Of a stretch of 64,000 nt of DNA, positions 53,051 through 64,000 are shown one piece after another. The stretch is from NCBI GenBank assembly GCA_963565915.1, contig OY751485.1:3534001-3598000 (forward strand). The letters run 5' to 3'. Position numbers and translations under genes: made by a program. How positions within the stretch are numbered: the first letter of the stretch is position 1; every line of letters starts with the position of its first letter. Origin of the DNA: Entoloma clypeatum. Taxonomy: Eukaryota; Basidiomycota; Agaricomycetes; Agaricales; Entolomataceae. Below the pieces are notes generated by a model that was not told where the DNA came from, made no database searches, and was given only the letters and a program-made list of their open reading frames with translations.

Positions 53051-54643
53051 CAGTGGCTTACAAAACTGCCCCAATGTTACCTTGTTTTTGAATGTTTTAT
53101 ATATAGCTTGGGAATGAGAACAAATAAAACCAAAGTGTAAGTTGATGACTAATACTAATCAATCCTGGCTATCCACCAAAAAAGAATTATATAAGTCCAA
53201 TCAAAAATGATGGAGATATAATCAAAATAAGACAGGGACTCATTGGGACAGTTTTGTAACTCAGCAAATTTTTACTATCTAATATTTGGTATGACCTCCT
53301 TTTGCCTTAATAACTGCCTCAATCCTTCTAGGCATGCTTTCTATTAGCCTTTGGCATACCTCTGGTGGTATTTCATTCCACTCCTTCACCACTCTGTCCC
53401 ATAACTCATGCACTCCTTTTGGTGGTATCTTGTACTCCAGAAGTTTGCGCTTGATGTGAACCCAAAGGTGTTTGATGGGATTGAGATCAGGGGATTGTGC
53501 AGGCCAGTGAATCACAATGATATCGTTGTCTTCAAACCACTTGTCAGCCAGTTTGGAGGCATGTTTTGGGTCGTTGTCCTGCTGGAAATACCGCTTGCCC
53601 TCATTCATCTCCAACTTCTCAAAGCTTTCCACCATTCCCTCATCCAAAATCTTACTGCTTTGCATCCATCTTTCCCTGAACCTCCACAAGCTTTCCCACC
53701 CCATTCCAGCCCATGCAACCCCATACCATTAGATTGTTTCCCCCTCCATGCTTGACAGTCGGTGTGGTGGTGCGATCAGATACTGGCTCACCTAGTGTTT
53801 TCCACACATAAACCTTTCCATCAGATCCAATCCAATTAATCTTTGTCTCATCACTCCATAATACCCTCTTCCAGTCCTCCACAGTCCAGTTTTGATGATA
53901 TTTAGCAAACTTGAGACGAGATGCACAATGTGCAGCCTTGAGAAGAGGAACTTTCTTCTTGGTTGCTGAGCGAAGACCAGCCTCTTTAAGTGCTCTTCTG
54001 ACTGTTTGAGGATTGACAGGATTGGGAATGATGGAATTGATGAACTGTGCAGCTTGAACAGCATTATTGAGCTTGCCGGTAATGATTTGGTGAATAACAG
54101 TCTGTTTGTCGCGTGCAGAGAGCTTGGATGGATGACCTCCAGGATGGTTCCTTGTCTCCCTCCACTTCCTTGCTGATTCTCCCAATAGTACCCTTCCCCA
54201 CACCAGTTCTGGACTTGATTTGGCGATGAGAGTAGCCTTCAGCAAGAAGAGAAACCACAGAAGAGTGCTTAGCAGCAGAGATAGGTCTCATGATGGTGGT
54301 AAGAAGTAAAGAAGAGAGTTGAACCAAGTTCAACATGTCAAATTGATACAAACAAGGTCACATGACATTGTTTATTACTCCCACAGTGTACTATTACTGC
54401 ACAATAGGAATAAAATCAGAAAACTTTACTGAGTTACAAAACTGCCCCAATGAGTCCCTGTCTTATTTTGATTATATCTCCATCATTTTTTAACGGACTT
54501 ATATAATTCTTTTTTTGGTGGATAGCCAGGATTAATTAGTATTAGTCATTAACTTGCACTTTGGTTTTATTCGTTCTCATTCCCAAGCTATATATAAAAC
54601 ATTCAAAAACAAGGTAACATTGGGGCAGTTTTGTAAGCCACTG
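53051..54643 (-). mobile_element. Tc1-like DNA transposon 2
   Basis: 1593 bp between TA dinucleotides (53049-53050 and 54644-54645), inside copia gag. Terminal inverted repeats of ~213 bp differ at few positions and start CAGTGGCTTACAAAACTGCC; the inner edge repeats the motif reversed (GACAGTTTTGTAAC at about 53248). Different sequence from element 1 but the same architecture. Confidence 0.92.
53279..54291 (-). pseudogene. Tc1-type transposase of element 2, inactivated
   Basis: From MRPISAAKHSSVV near 54291 (-). Helix-turn-helix GYSHRQIKSRTGVGKGTIGRI; catalytic landmarks VLWSDETKIN, YFQQDNDPKHAS and SPDLNPIKHLW. The third catalytic residue is Lys where Glu is required (element 1 has Glu). 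Frameshifts lie near 54165 and 53655. The last part (53279-53704) is open to ...KGGHTKY. Dead by several independent lesions. Confidence 0.88.
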
Positions 54644-55762
54644 TATCGCAACCCATGTGCATAAGTTAATGGAATATTGGAAACATCTTAACAACTTTAA
54701 TGTCCAAGTGTTTCTAATCTCAAATGAATTATTTAAAGGTGCTGTCGCCACTTCCTTACCTCCTTTGTGGGACATGTATGTTCAACCCTATGTTGGGAAA
54801 CACGTCAGGGATAAAGCCAAAGATGTTAAACTTGATATCAATGCACAAGATTTTATTGGATTGGTGAAAGTGGAATACAGGCAATGACAGGGAACAGTGG
54901 ACCCTGAGGACAAAGAAATTGCACAAGCTTTCTATCCACAGGTGTTGAACACACCCAAATTGGGCAAGCGTCATCACACCGAAGCTTTTGGGAATCATGA
55001 TTTGTCCCAAAATAAATGTCCCTTCATCAATCGCATTGGCCATTTCAAGAAATGGACCAATTGCCACCAAGATGGCCACCTTATCAAAGATTGTTGGTTC
55101 CTGAAACCAAAGTGTTCAAACTGTCACCTATTCAGGCATAATGCCAACAATTGTAGGCAACCCAAAGGAATTTGGAAATATGGAAAGAAAAGGTTCATGG
55201 GAGATGAAAATAATGGTAAGAAGGGGAACAAAATGATGAACACTGAGCAAACACACATTGCTATAAACACAGACGTTGTTGCTCAGACATCAAAAGTTGA
55301 TCAAACTCACATTGCTACATCATCAAAGGTTGAAGAGGTCAATAACAATGAAAAAGATGAAATGTATTATGATAGCGAGACTGATGAAACTATTTCTTAT
55401 TATGATTGGTTGGGAGATACATGTGCTTCGTCACATATAACCAACCAGCATGATATTTCTATTAAATTCCATCCCTTCAATAAACCTCAAGTACAAGGTG
55501 TTGGAGGTTCTGCTGTTGGGGTGGGGGGCCATGGAACCATCAAAATTCAATCAAAAGTCAATGGGGAAACATATGTTTCAACCCTGAAAGATGTCCTATA
55601 TATTCCAACTAACCGCAATAATCTACTTGCGTTGGGACTAGTGTTTGAAGGTTCAGTCTACATAGACCTGAACCAGACTGAACTGAACTGAAAAATAGAC
55701 TATGTTGGACTGAACCACGGTCCATTTTTGGAGATTTTTCAGTAATCTGCATAATATTCTAG

Positions 55763-56459
55763 AAGGAACGACGAAGGGGAGGGACGTGGCTTCAACGTAT
55801 GTGTTGCGCCGCCGTTTGTTGGATAAGGTGTCCCAATTTCAGGAGGTCGGAGGAGAGGTCGGAGATGTAGAGGTCCTCGGAAAGATCTCGGTGAGAGACA
55901 CGTTGACGTGGAAATGGTCGGACGACGTCGGAGTTGTGACTCGGACACAGTACTGAGCTCGTCGAAGGGTAACGATGGAGGAAGAGCAGTAGATGAGGAT
56001 GTCGTCGGCGTATTGTACCACAGCGAGGATCTCTGGCATGAACGGGGAGTAGAGGAGTGAACTTGGTTGATATTCGAACTGAGGAACTACAGGTATGGTA
56101 CAAGCTTAAATACCTAAATGAGATTACTTTACGGAGATGGTCGGAGTAGGTCCGGAGTTGTGGCGTAAGTTGCCAGCGACTGTAACAAACCTCAGAGATG
56201 TCGGTCAATGGACCATGCGGAAAAGGCAATGCATAAGTAAATGGGAATATGAATATGAAATGCATAAAGGCATGGAGTTATGAATATGAAATGCACGATG
56301 GCAACGTGCGGAGATGCGGAGGTAACGGATGTCTGGAATATCGGAATTGATCGGAGATCGTTGGAGCGGAATCGATCGGAATTGATCGGAATTGATCGGA
56401 ATTGATCGGAATTGATCGGAGATGATCGGAGGTTGTTGGAGCCAGAATGGTATATAACA
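55763..56459 (-). repeat. Family C LTR fragment, reverse orientation
   Basis: Right end TATATAACA is the LTR start; about the last 100 bp of the LTR are missing at the left. Contains ATTGATCGGA repeated about five times (56370-56420), the same 10-bp expansion as the 51-kb LTR. Confidence 0.85.
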
Positions 56460-57640
56460 GTAAACAAACTCAAAAAACATCATATTTCTCCTTAATATGG
56501 CTACACAGGAGGAAGTAAGCTTACAGACTATATCAATTATGTACCAGAGTATCATATGTCAATGAATATGTATTTATTTTATGAATTTTCATCACAGATT
56601 TGAGCATATAGCAATGTGATGCTTTACACCAAATAACAGTAAACAACATGCAAATGCATCGTGCAGGCAGGCGCGGTGCCTTCCTCATGATCTAATAATA
56701 GTTTAACATGATAGAACTCATCAATATATATGTATTCACCTTCTGAAACACCTTGTATAATTTTTAGATCTCTAGATAAGATTGAAATGATGAAATGTGT
56801 ATATTTCAGTAAAAGTGTTATATCTCTATAATGAATGCACCAAATTTGAAAAACAGATGTGCTGTGAGGTCCCCTGAATGAGGAGAATCCAAAGCTGAAA
56901 CAAAATTTTTTGGTCAAATTTTCGATCTATTTTGCTTCTATTCACATTATTAAGTCCTTGGGCTTGATTTGAATGGTCTGAGTAGATTTACATACAATGT
57001 TACAATGGTATATATACAGTACATATAGACTACAGTGGTTGTGGAAGGGAGGAAGTAAGAAAAGATTGTTTTTGTGTTTGAGAAAACCCATGATGCACTG
57101 TTGCATCATGATTTTGACTATGTTTGATGTATAATTTTGGAATACAGGCTCACTACTATACATAGTTCATGTATTCAACTGTATATATACTTCTTATAGG
57201 TTTCTACACATCTCTACATAAGTTAGCAAATACATCTGTGGCCTGTGATGCCACAGTTTGGGCATTGAGGCCTTGAGTTTCATTGCTTGGCATTGACTGT
57301 CAAGCACTCTTGGCAATCGCCGAAAGTTGAACCAATAATTTCGACAGGCAATGAATGTTCCCACAGTTTTTTTATCCCCCACCTCCACTCCATCTGGCCA
57401 CCACATCCGCCAATGGCCACCACTCGTGCCCAACGACTCCAGTACTCACGCCCAACATGCCAAATGGCCCCACCTAACGCCCAATGGTCCCCTCTAATGC
57501 CCAGCCACCCCTTTTGGCGCCCAACGGCCCACTCTGGGCCTCAACTCACGCCCAACGCCCCCGACTCACGCCCAATGTGCCAAACGGCCCCCTCTAACGC
57601 CCAGCCACTGTAAGGGCAACCATCCGATTTCCTCAATCCA
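56460..57640 (-). repeat. Dispersed repeat R, copy 2, with minisatellite
   Basis: 56640-57420 is the inverted counterpart of 48831-49620. 57420-57610 is a short 20-bp minisatellite (CACGCCCAACG words). The ORF at 56624-56917 is open but not recognisable. Confidence 0.65.
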
Positions 57641-58104
57641 ACACCTCTGACCCATCCTCCGACCCTCTGACTGTTGTGGTACATCTATTATTTATATTAC
57701 TATACTTTACGTTTCCTTTCGTTTCCATCTATCCTTCAACACCTCCGACCTCCGACACTTCCGACCCATCCTCCGCGTCGGAGTGCACGTCAGAGCAATG
57801 ATTTATACCACCACATGCACGCTTCCGATTTACATATTCTGTTCCCATCCCTACTCCCGATCTGTGTTGTATTTCAACATTCCTCTCCTCATTTCCAATT
57901 CTCGTTGTCTATATAGCTGTCTAGCCTGCAAGGGAATCCTCAGAACTTTCTCTGACGCAGAATGAACCCTCAGTCACACCTACCCCGACTCTGAAAGTCG
58001 TCCGACCCCGACTCCAAAAATGGGAACAACGACTTCCGAAAAAATACATCCTGGCCTCCGATGGCTCCGACAACGCTATTGAACTAGATGTTGTTCTGGA
58101 GACA
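57641..58104. other. Possible leader or LTR remnant of the D fragment
   Basis: Pyrimidine-rich CTCCGAC words and a TCTATATAGC box (57910). No gene recognised; coding similarity to Ty3 starts downstream. Confidence 0.35.
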
Positions 58105-59560
58105 ATGGATACCCTTTGTCAAAAGCTCTCCTCAATAGTGGAGCGACTGGCTCTCATTGACTGCTCGCTGGTAGAGAAACATCGACTCAGTACCCAATGG
58201 CTACAACGCGTAATCCCTGTTTACAATATCGACGGTACTCCGAACGACGCCGGAGCAATATCAGAGGTCCTGGACGTTATACTCCGATATCAGAATCACA
58301 CAGAGCAGACCCAGCTCGCTGTAACTGGACTGGGAAAGCAGGATATTGTACTTGGATTCACGTGGCTCAAGGAGCACAATCCCGAGGTAGATTGGACCTC
58401 TGGGGAGGTGAGAATGAGTTGCTGTCCCGCTTGCTGTCAGACTTGCCATCAGGAGGCCATTCAGGAGCAGAAGGTCCGCAAATTTGAGCAGGCACGCATC
58501 TGCACTTGTCAGATGGGTCCGATGCCAGATCCTGGATTAGTGGAGGAAGCTTCACGAGGCCCTTGGGTGGAAGACGTAAGCGAGGACGATGAACAATCAT
58601 CGGATGAGCTGTTGGAAGACGATGCGGAGGAGGAAGACGAGTTCAAAGAGGGAGATCGCCTCTTCATTGGAGCCCTACCTCCGATGTCGGAATTCATCCG
58701 AGCATCGTCAACTACCTCACAACGCCTATCAGAGGCGTTCCTCCAAAATCAGAAACCCAAGTCTTTTCGCGATTCTGTACCTAATCACTTACATGATTTT
58801 GAAGATGTATTTTCCAAGACCTCCTTCGACAATCTGCCAGAGGAACGCGTATGGGACCATGCCATTGAGCTGATCCCCAACGCAACTCTGACAGGTTGCA
58901 AGGTGTATCCGCTCACTCTGAAGGAACAGAAGGAACTCAATGCATTCTTGGAAGAAAATCTGGCCACTGGTCAGATCCGACCTTCAAGATCTCCGATGGC
59001 CTCTCCAGTCTTTTTCATCAAGAAGAAGGACGGTTCCCTCTGACTCGTTCAGGATTATTGATCGCTCAATTCCAAGACTATCAAAAACAAGTACCCTCTT
59101 CTGCTCATCTCCGAACTAGTCAACAAACTCCAGAATGCTCAATACTTCACCAAGCTCGATATCCGATGGGGCTACAACAATGTCTGAATCAAACCCGGAG
59201 ATGAATGGAAAGCGGCCTTTCAGACAAATCAGGGACTCTTCGAACCCCTTGTAATGTTTTTCGGACTCACTAATAGTCCTTCAACCTTTCAGACTATGAT
59301 GAACAATATCCTACAAGATCTTATTACTGAAGGTGGCATATGTGTTTATCTTGATGATATTCTCATCTTTACGTCGGACCTGTTGGAGCATCGGAGGATC
59401 ACACACATAGTATTAGAGCGGCTCTGACAACACGGATTGTATCTCAAACCGGAGAAGTGTGAATTTGAACAGACACAGATTGAATACCTTGGCCTTATTA
59501 TTGAGAAAGGATGTGTGAAAATGGACCCCGTCAAGGTCGCCGGAGTGTCGGAGTGGCCGA
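58105..59560 (+). pseudogene. Ty3 family D protease-RT fragment
   Basis: Protease region with VIPVYNIDGTPNDAG and DIVLGFTWLKEHNPEVDW; at the position of the catalytic DSGA the sequence reads IDCSLVEKH, so the active site is not recognisable. Then a Cys cluster (CCPACCQTC), an acidic linker and RT: FEDVFSKTSFDNLPEERVWD, SRSPMASPVFFIKKKDGSL, LFEPLVMFFGL, ICVYLDDILIF. In-frame TGA at 59041-59043, 59059-59061, 59185-59187 and 59425-59427, each at a position normally Arg in the RT. Cut at 59560 by A3. Gag, RNase H and integrase absent. Confidence 0.85.
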
Positions 59561-59930
59561 TGTTATGCTTAACAAACCGTTCCAAGGTTCGGGCAGAGTA
59601 TGCAGGAAGTGGAAAGGCGAAGAGCAAAGTGATTGCTAAATCTAAGGAATCTACTACAGTACAAGAGGTTTATATAGGTACTGACTATAGGTGGTAGCGG
59701 ATGAGTCAGTACTGCGGAAGGCTATGTACAGTGAGTAAGCTGACTGTGGAAAGCGAGTCAGCGTGGGAGTGAAGTATACTAAAGGGGATGACGAAGTAAG
59801 GTAGTGAGTCAGACTGGGAACCGAAGGTTGCGAAAGTAGATATTAGACATAGTGAGTTCGTAAGAGGGCGCCGAGTCGGGCCGATAAGTAAAAGATATGA
59901 CGTGGTCCTCATACCGTAGAGTCCGTAACA
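59561..59930 (-). repeat. 3' LTR of A3
   Basis: TGTTA...TAACA, 370 bp; polypurine tract GAGGAGGGGAACA adjacent at 59931-59943 on the element strand. Confidence 0.92.
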
Positions 59931-59964
59931 TGTTCCCCTCCTCAAGCTCTGTGTCCTCACAGAG

Positions 59965-60336
59965 TCACTGTCCCCATCCCTCATTGTTGCCGGGATCGGA
60001 CCAGTTCGGACTCTCCTTGAGGCTCCAATCATATATCAACTCCTGGTTGATGGCTACGGCGAGTTCGAGGCCTTTGATAGCCAGCCGAATACGTCGATTC
60101 TCGATCACGAGGGTGCTGGTGTAGTTTCCGAGAATTTGTTTTTCCTCGGGACTCGGGGCGACGGGTAGGTTGGACAGCAAGTGGAGCCGGATATGCATCT
60201 GGCGATGGAGGAGGTCGGCAAGGGAAGTTTCGAGAGCATGGATTTGGTCTCTCATGGAGAGTGCCTCGTTCATGAGGGCGGCGATGGCGGGTTTGATGTC
60301 GGTGGTGGAGGTGGAGGTGACAATGGTGTTTGACAT
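59965..60336 (-). CDS. Third ORF of family A, coiled-coil protein (A3)
   Basis: 123 codons from the ATG at 60336, intact, about 94% identical by eye to the A2 product and clearly related to A1. Same position, 133 nt after the pol stop and 34 bp before the LTR. Conserved helix SMRDQIHALETSLADLLHRQ. Function unknown. Confidence 0.6.
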   Translation of the reverse strand: MSNTIVTSTSTTDIKPAIAALMNEALSMRDQIHALETSLADLLHRQMHIRLHLLSNLPVAPSPEEKQILGNYTSTLVIENRRIRLAIKGLELAVAINQELIYDWSLKESPNWSDPGNNEGWGQ

Positions 60337-60469
60337 GGCGGTGAGGATGGTTGAGAGATAAAAGAAGAATGGGGTGGCTATATTGGGCAGGGAGAAGACT
60401 AGAGCAGGGAACTCGGTGTGTGGTTGACTGATGAGGTCGATACTGTCATGGGTTTTGAGAACTCGTCTT

Positions 60470-63400
60470 TTATTGTGGTCGAGACGGGTTCTGCCGATGG
60501 AAATCACGGATCAAATCTTGAGCGTTCTGAACATTAGCTCGAGGTTCCCATGTGTTCTCTTCTGGGCCATATCCTTCCCACTGGACGAGGTACTGGATCT
60601 GTCCGCGAAACTTTCGAGAGTCCAGGATCGTAGACACATGGTACTCTTCTCGTCCTTCGACAATGATCAGATCAGGGGCTGGTTTCTTTTTCTGGATGGC
60701 GTACTTCGGAGTTTCATATGGTGACAACAGGGTCTCGTTGAACACAGGGTGAATCATCTTCCAAGTCTTCGGAAGATCAAGAAGGTACGCGCTAGCTCCT
60801 TTCTTCTCTAGGACTTTGAATGGTCCATGTCGGAGTGCATCAAGTTTCTTTGAGGGTCGATCGGTCCTGATGTTAGTCCCTTCCAGCCACACCTTGTCTC
60901 CAATGCGGTAGTCCCGAGACGGACTTTGCCGTGTGTCAACTGTCTTCTTCATCTGATCCTGTGCTTGTTTCAGCGCAGCATTGGCTTCTTCTCGTGCCTG
61001 TTTGAGTTTTTTCGAGAAGTCGTTGGCAGCCGGATTGGTATCTTCTAACACGAGTTCTCCCTTCCACGGATGTAAACCGTAGTTGAGGTAGAATGGGGTG
61101 TGCTTCGTTGCCTGATGTTCTTTGTCATTGTACTGGAACTCTGCGATTGCGATCCATTCAGCCCAATCATCTTGTAGATGGTTGACAAAGTTTCGTAAGA
61201 ATGCTTCTGTTTCCTGATGCGATCGCTCGGCCTGTCCATCAGTCTGTGGGTGGTATGCGGTGGACAGGTTCCTCTTGATCCCTAACATGCAGCAGAGTAT
61301 CTCCATGAACTTCGCGGCGAACTGCGGTCCCCTATCACTGATGATCTTCTTGGGGATCCCATGAAGCTTCCATATCTGATCCCGATAGATCTTGGCTAAT
61401 CCTTTAGCCGATAGTTCCACGGTTGTCGGAATGAGGTGAAGCATCTTTGAATGTCTATCTGTGATGACCAGAATTGCGTTTTTTCCATCAGATTCTGGTA
61501 TCGGTCCCACGACGTCGATTCCTATGTCTTCCCATGGGTGACTTGGTGCTGCATGGGGATGTAGCGGAGCATGTCGCTTTTGTCGGTTAATCTTGTTGCG
61601 TTGACAAGTGTCGCAACCCTTCATGTACTTCTTCACATCATGCAGTATGGTAGGCCACCAGTAGGTGCGAGTGAGGAGTTCATGTGTCCGGTACTGATGT
61701 CCAGCCACTGGTGCATCGTGTGATTCAAACATCAATTCTTGTCATAATTGTGGATCTGGCGGGACATAGACTCGTTCGCCTGCATATGTGATGCCGTTTT
61801 CCTGTTGATACCAATGAGGATTCTTCTTTAGACCCTGGGCTACTTCTGTCTCCATGCGGTTTGAACCCTTGATGTGTGTGATCCACAGATTTTCGATGGT
61901 CGTGACGTTTCCAATTTTGATGGAATCAGATGTTTCACCCCCTTCAAAGAATTGTTCCTCCGTGAACATCTCCATTTGTACCACATCTTCTGATTCCAAC
62001 CGTTTCAAGAATAGTCCCTCCTTGAGCATTTGGTCACTGTCCTGTGGTTCAAGTTCCGCTTCATACCAGGGTAAGCATGACAGGATGTCCGCTTTCGCAT
62101 TGGTCTTGCCGGGCACATGCCGTAATTTGAAGTCATAGTCTTGTAACTTCATTTTCCAGCATCGCTGTCGTTGATTCAGGTCCTGAGGACGATGGAAATA
62201 TTCCAGGTTCTTGTGATCGGTCAAGATTTCAAAATGTTCCCTGGCTTCGAGCAGATAGTGTCTCCAATCTTTCAATGCTTCCACGACTGCCAGAAGTTCC
62301 TTGTCGTATATCTCATAATTCTGTTCGGCTGCGGACATGGTCCGCGACAAGAACGCGATGGGGTGCCATTTGTCGTCTTGCTTCTGAGAGAGTACTGCTC
62401 CAATTGCATAGCCCGATGCATCGGTTTCAACCCTGAACTGTCCCTCTGGTTTCGGTAATGCCAAGACCGGTGCCGATGTAATTGCCCATATGAGACCTTC
62501 AAAAGCTTGCTGCTCTGTTGGTCCCCAAGTAAATGCCGTACGGCCTGTGAGCGCGGTGAGAGGTTTTGCGATGTTTGAGTACCCTTCAATAAAACGTCGA
62601 TAGAAGTTAGCAAATCCAAGGAACTTCTGAACTTCCTTTTTTGATGTGGGTGCTTGCCAGTTTCGGATTGTATCCATCTTCTCAGTTTCCATCTCGACAC
62701 GTCCCTCACCAACCACATATCCCAATATAGGACATTTCGTTACTTCCCATAAACACTTCTTCTCCTTTAGGAACAAATCATTGTCCGATAGAATCTGTAG
62801 GATTTCTTTGGTGTTTCGCGCGAGTTCTTCCTTGGTTTTACCGATAACCACGATGTCATCCATGTAGATCACGCAGATACGTCGGCGGATCTGGTCCCGG
62901 AATAGACTAGCCATCATTCGAGAGAACGTTCCCGGGGAGTTGCAAAGACCGAAAAACATGACCAATGGTTCGAACAATCCTTGACTGGTGAGGAAGGCAG
63001 CTTTCCATTCATCACCCTCCTTAATCCGGACGTTGTTATAGCCCCACATGATGTCCATTTTATTGAAGTAGACCGCATCTTTCAGTACGTCCAAGAGATC
63101 GGATATTCATGGGAGTGGGAACTTGTCTTTGACCGTGAATTTATTGACCATGCGGTAATCTTGTACCAATCGTTTGGAGCCATCCTTTTTGTTGATGAAG
63201 AAGCAAGGGGAGGCATACAGGGATTTGGATGGGTGGATCTTTCCTGTTGCTAGACCCTCGTCAATGAATGTGTCCAATTCCTCTTGTTCCTTTTGCGTCA
63301 TAGGATATGTATTTCCCCCTAGTTCCTTTGGTGCGTCCGGTGTAAGTTCGATACCATGGTCCCATTCCCTCTCCTTTGGGATCTTGTCAAAGTTCTCTTT

Positions 63401-64000
63401 CTCGAAAAGATGAGCAAATCGTTCAACATATGAGGGTCATTTGGTTGTGGGAGGTGGTGTGGGAGTGACAGCTTCCAAAATAGGGTCTCCAGGCTTCCAT
63501 TTCTGATCCGACTTTTTGGGTGCATCTTTGTCGCGCACCTCAACCATGCGAACCCGGTGTTTGCGACCATTAAGGTTAATCCTAAAATCCGAGTGTTTGG
63601 TTCAACATGTTGTTGGGCACCGGTTAAATGTTACCGCGCCGGTTGTCCAATTGATTGTGGGGTTGTGGTGTACCAACCAGTCATGTCCCAAGAGCATGTC
63701 CGTCCTCCCAATGTCCAGTACCATTGCTTCCATGGTTTCCTGATGTGCTCCCAAATCCAGTTTGACTTCGGCAAGTTGGCTCGCTTTCTGTTGTTGATTT
63801 GGTGATCCATCCGCATTTAGAATTGCTATGGGTGGTATTCCTCACGTGGGGAGGTTCTGTTCGCGTACTATTCTGGGATGAATGCATGTGCGTTCACATC
63901 CGCTGTCAACCTCAGGTCGGATAACCTTTGGTCCTCGTCGTGTTTTGAGCTGCGCTAACAGCCTGATTTCTCGTCTTTTCGGAGGTTTATCTCCCTTCAC
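60470..64000 (-). pseudogene. Family A pol, A3 (protease part truncated by window)
   Basis: Chromodomain ([18 protein letters not shown]), integrase, RNase H and RT (IYMDD near 62870) all recognisable. Lesions: a 6-bp deletion near 61696 that shortens the integrase finger (GHQYRTHE instead of GHPGQYRTHE), TGA at 61742-61744, TGA at 63107-63109 (shared with A2), TGA at 63437-63439 where A1 has CGA and A2 has CAA, and a protease-region TGA near 63842 (shared with A2). Confidence 0.92.

Larger units (their letters stand above)
52199..55691 (+). mobile_element. Ty1/copia gag-protease fragment split by two transposons
   Basis: Coding sequence of one copia element runs 52350-52431, continues at 52999-53050 after H2, and again from 54644 after the Tc1-like element 2. 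No LTRs of its own, RT or integrase core found. The left 151 bp (52199-52349) recur inside the C 3' LTR. Confidence 0.75.
52350..55691 (+). pseudogene. Copia gag and protease (broken)
   Basis: Segments in frame after removing insertions: LKATHEEKGHQIVL, LFQTRAMEGDDIATHV and HKLMEYWKHLNNFNVQ (typical UBN2-type gag), VATSLPPLWDMYVQPYVG, a stop at 54885-54887 (ends VEYRQ), zinc-knuckle-like cysteines (CHQDGHLIKDC and CSNCHLFRHNANNC) and a protease segment DWLGDTCASSHITN followed by VLYIPTNRNNLLALG. The D-[ST]-[GC]-A-S-x-H-I signature is that of Ty1/copia protease. Sequence stops resembling copia near 55650. Confidence 0.75.
59561..64000 (-). mobile_element. Ty3/gypsy chromovirus family A, copy A3 (3' part, window edge)
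   Basis: Starts with a 370-bp 3' LTR and continues through third ORF and pol, leaving the window within the protease region. The five bases before it are GCCGA; the partner lies outside. Closer to A2 than to A1 (shared stops). Confidence 0.93.

Overview
This is a gene-poor, transposon-packed piece of a filamentous fungal nuclear genome, almost certainly an Agaricomycete (Basidiomycota). The evidence is introns of about 48-52 nt with GT...AG ends and CTNAY-like branch sites, a family-GT17 glycosyltransferase and a C2H2 zinc-finger protein of fungal type, chromodomain-bearing Ty3 elements, Tc1-like, hAT-like and Helitron relics, and heavy CpG decay of the repeats. No rRNA, CRISPR or bacterial-type operon is present.

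Layout. 1-5644: the 5' end of a Ty3 family-A element (A0) inserted in the 3' part of a family-C element (C1), then gene-free repeat-derived DNA and a C-family LTR fragment. 5667-12234: complete but mutated element A1 (target duplication GTATG). 12235-19246: the only non-mobile gene island, with a GT17 gene (+) and a three-finger C2H2 gene (-). 19247-42175: a nest. Element B (25905-42175, duplication GGCAG) carries a family-C element inside its gag (31482-39123, duplication CTGAG) and a Tc1-like transposon inside its 5' LTR (40397-42015). Element A2 (19247-25890, duplication CTTAT) landed 14 bp from B. 42176-50400: gag and Helitron fragments, then hAT-like non-autonomous elements, a 20-bp minisatellite and a tRNA-like relic. 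50400-56459: C-related LTR remnants flanking a Ty1/copia gag-protease fragment that is itself split by a hAT-like element and a second Tc1-like element. 56460-64000: repeats, a Ty3 family-D protease-RT fragment, and element A3 inserted in it and running off the window.

How the parts work. Families A, B and C are chromoviruses: gag, then pol (protease, RT, RNase H, integrase, chromodomain) in the -1 frame. In all three, 10-11 nt located 32-35 nt downstream of the LTR TATA box is the exact reverse complement of the sequence 2 nt inside the 5' LTR, the layout expected for Tf1-type self-priming. In all three an extra open reading frame lies between the chromodomain and the 3' LTR: a ~122-aa coiled-coil protein (A, sense), a ~304-aa protein with two zinc knuckles (B, sense), and a spliced antisense protein with a Zn2Cys6-like cysteine pattern (C). 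These third ORFs are the most interesting content of the window.

No element looks intact: most premature stops are TGA, several sit where a paralogous copy has CGA, and the C-element RT has lost a catalytic Asp. All coordinates of splice sites, element ends and target duplications were read by eye; database matches were not run.
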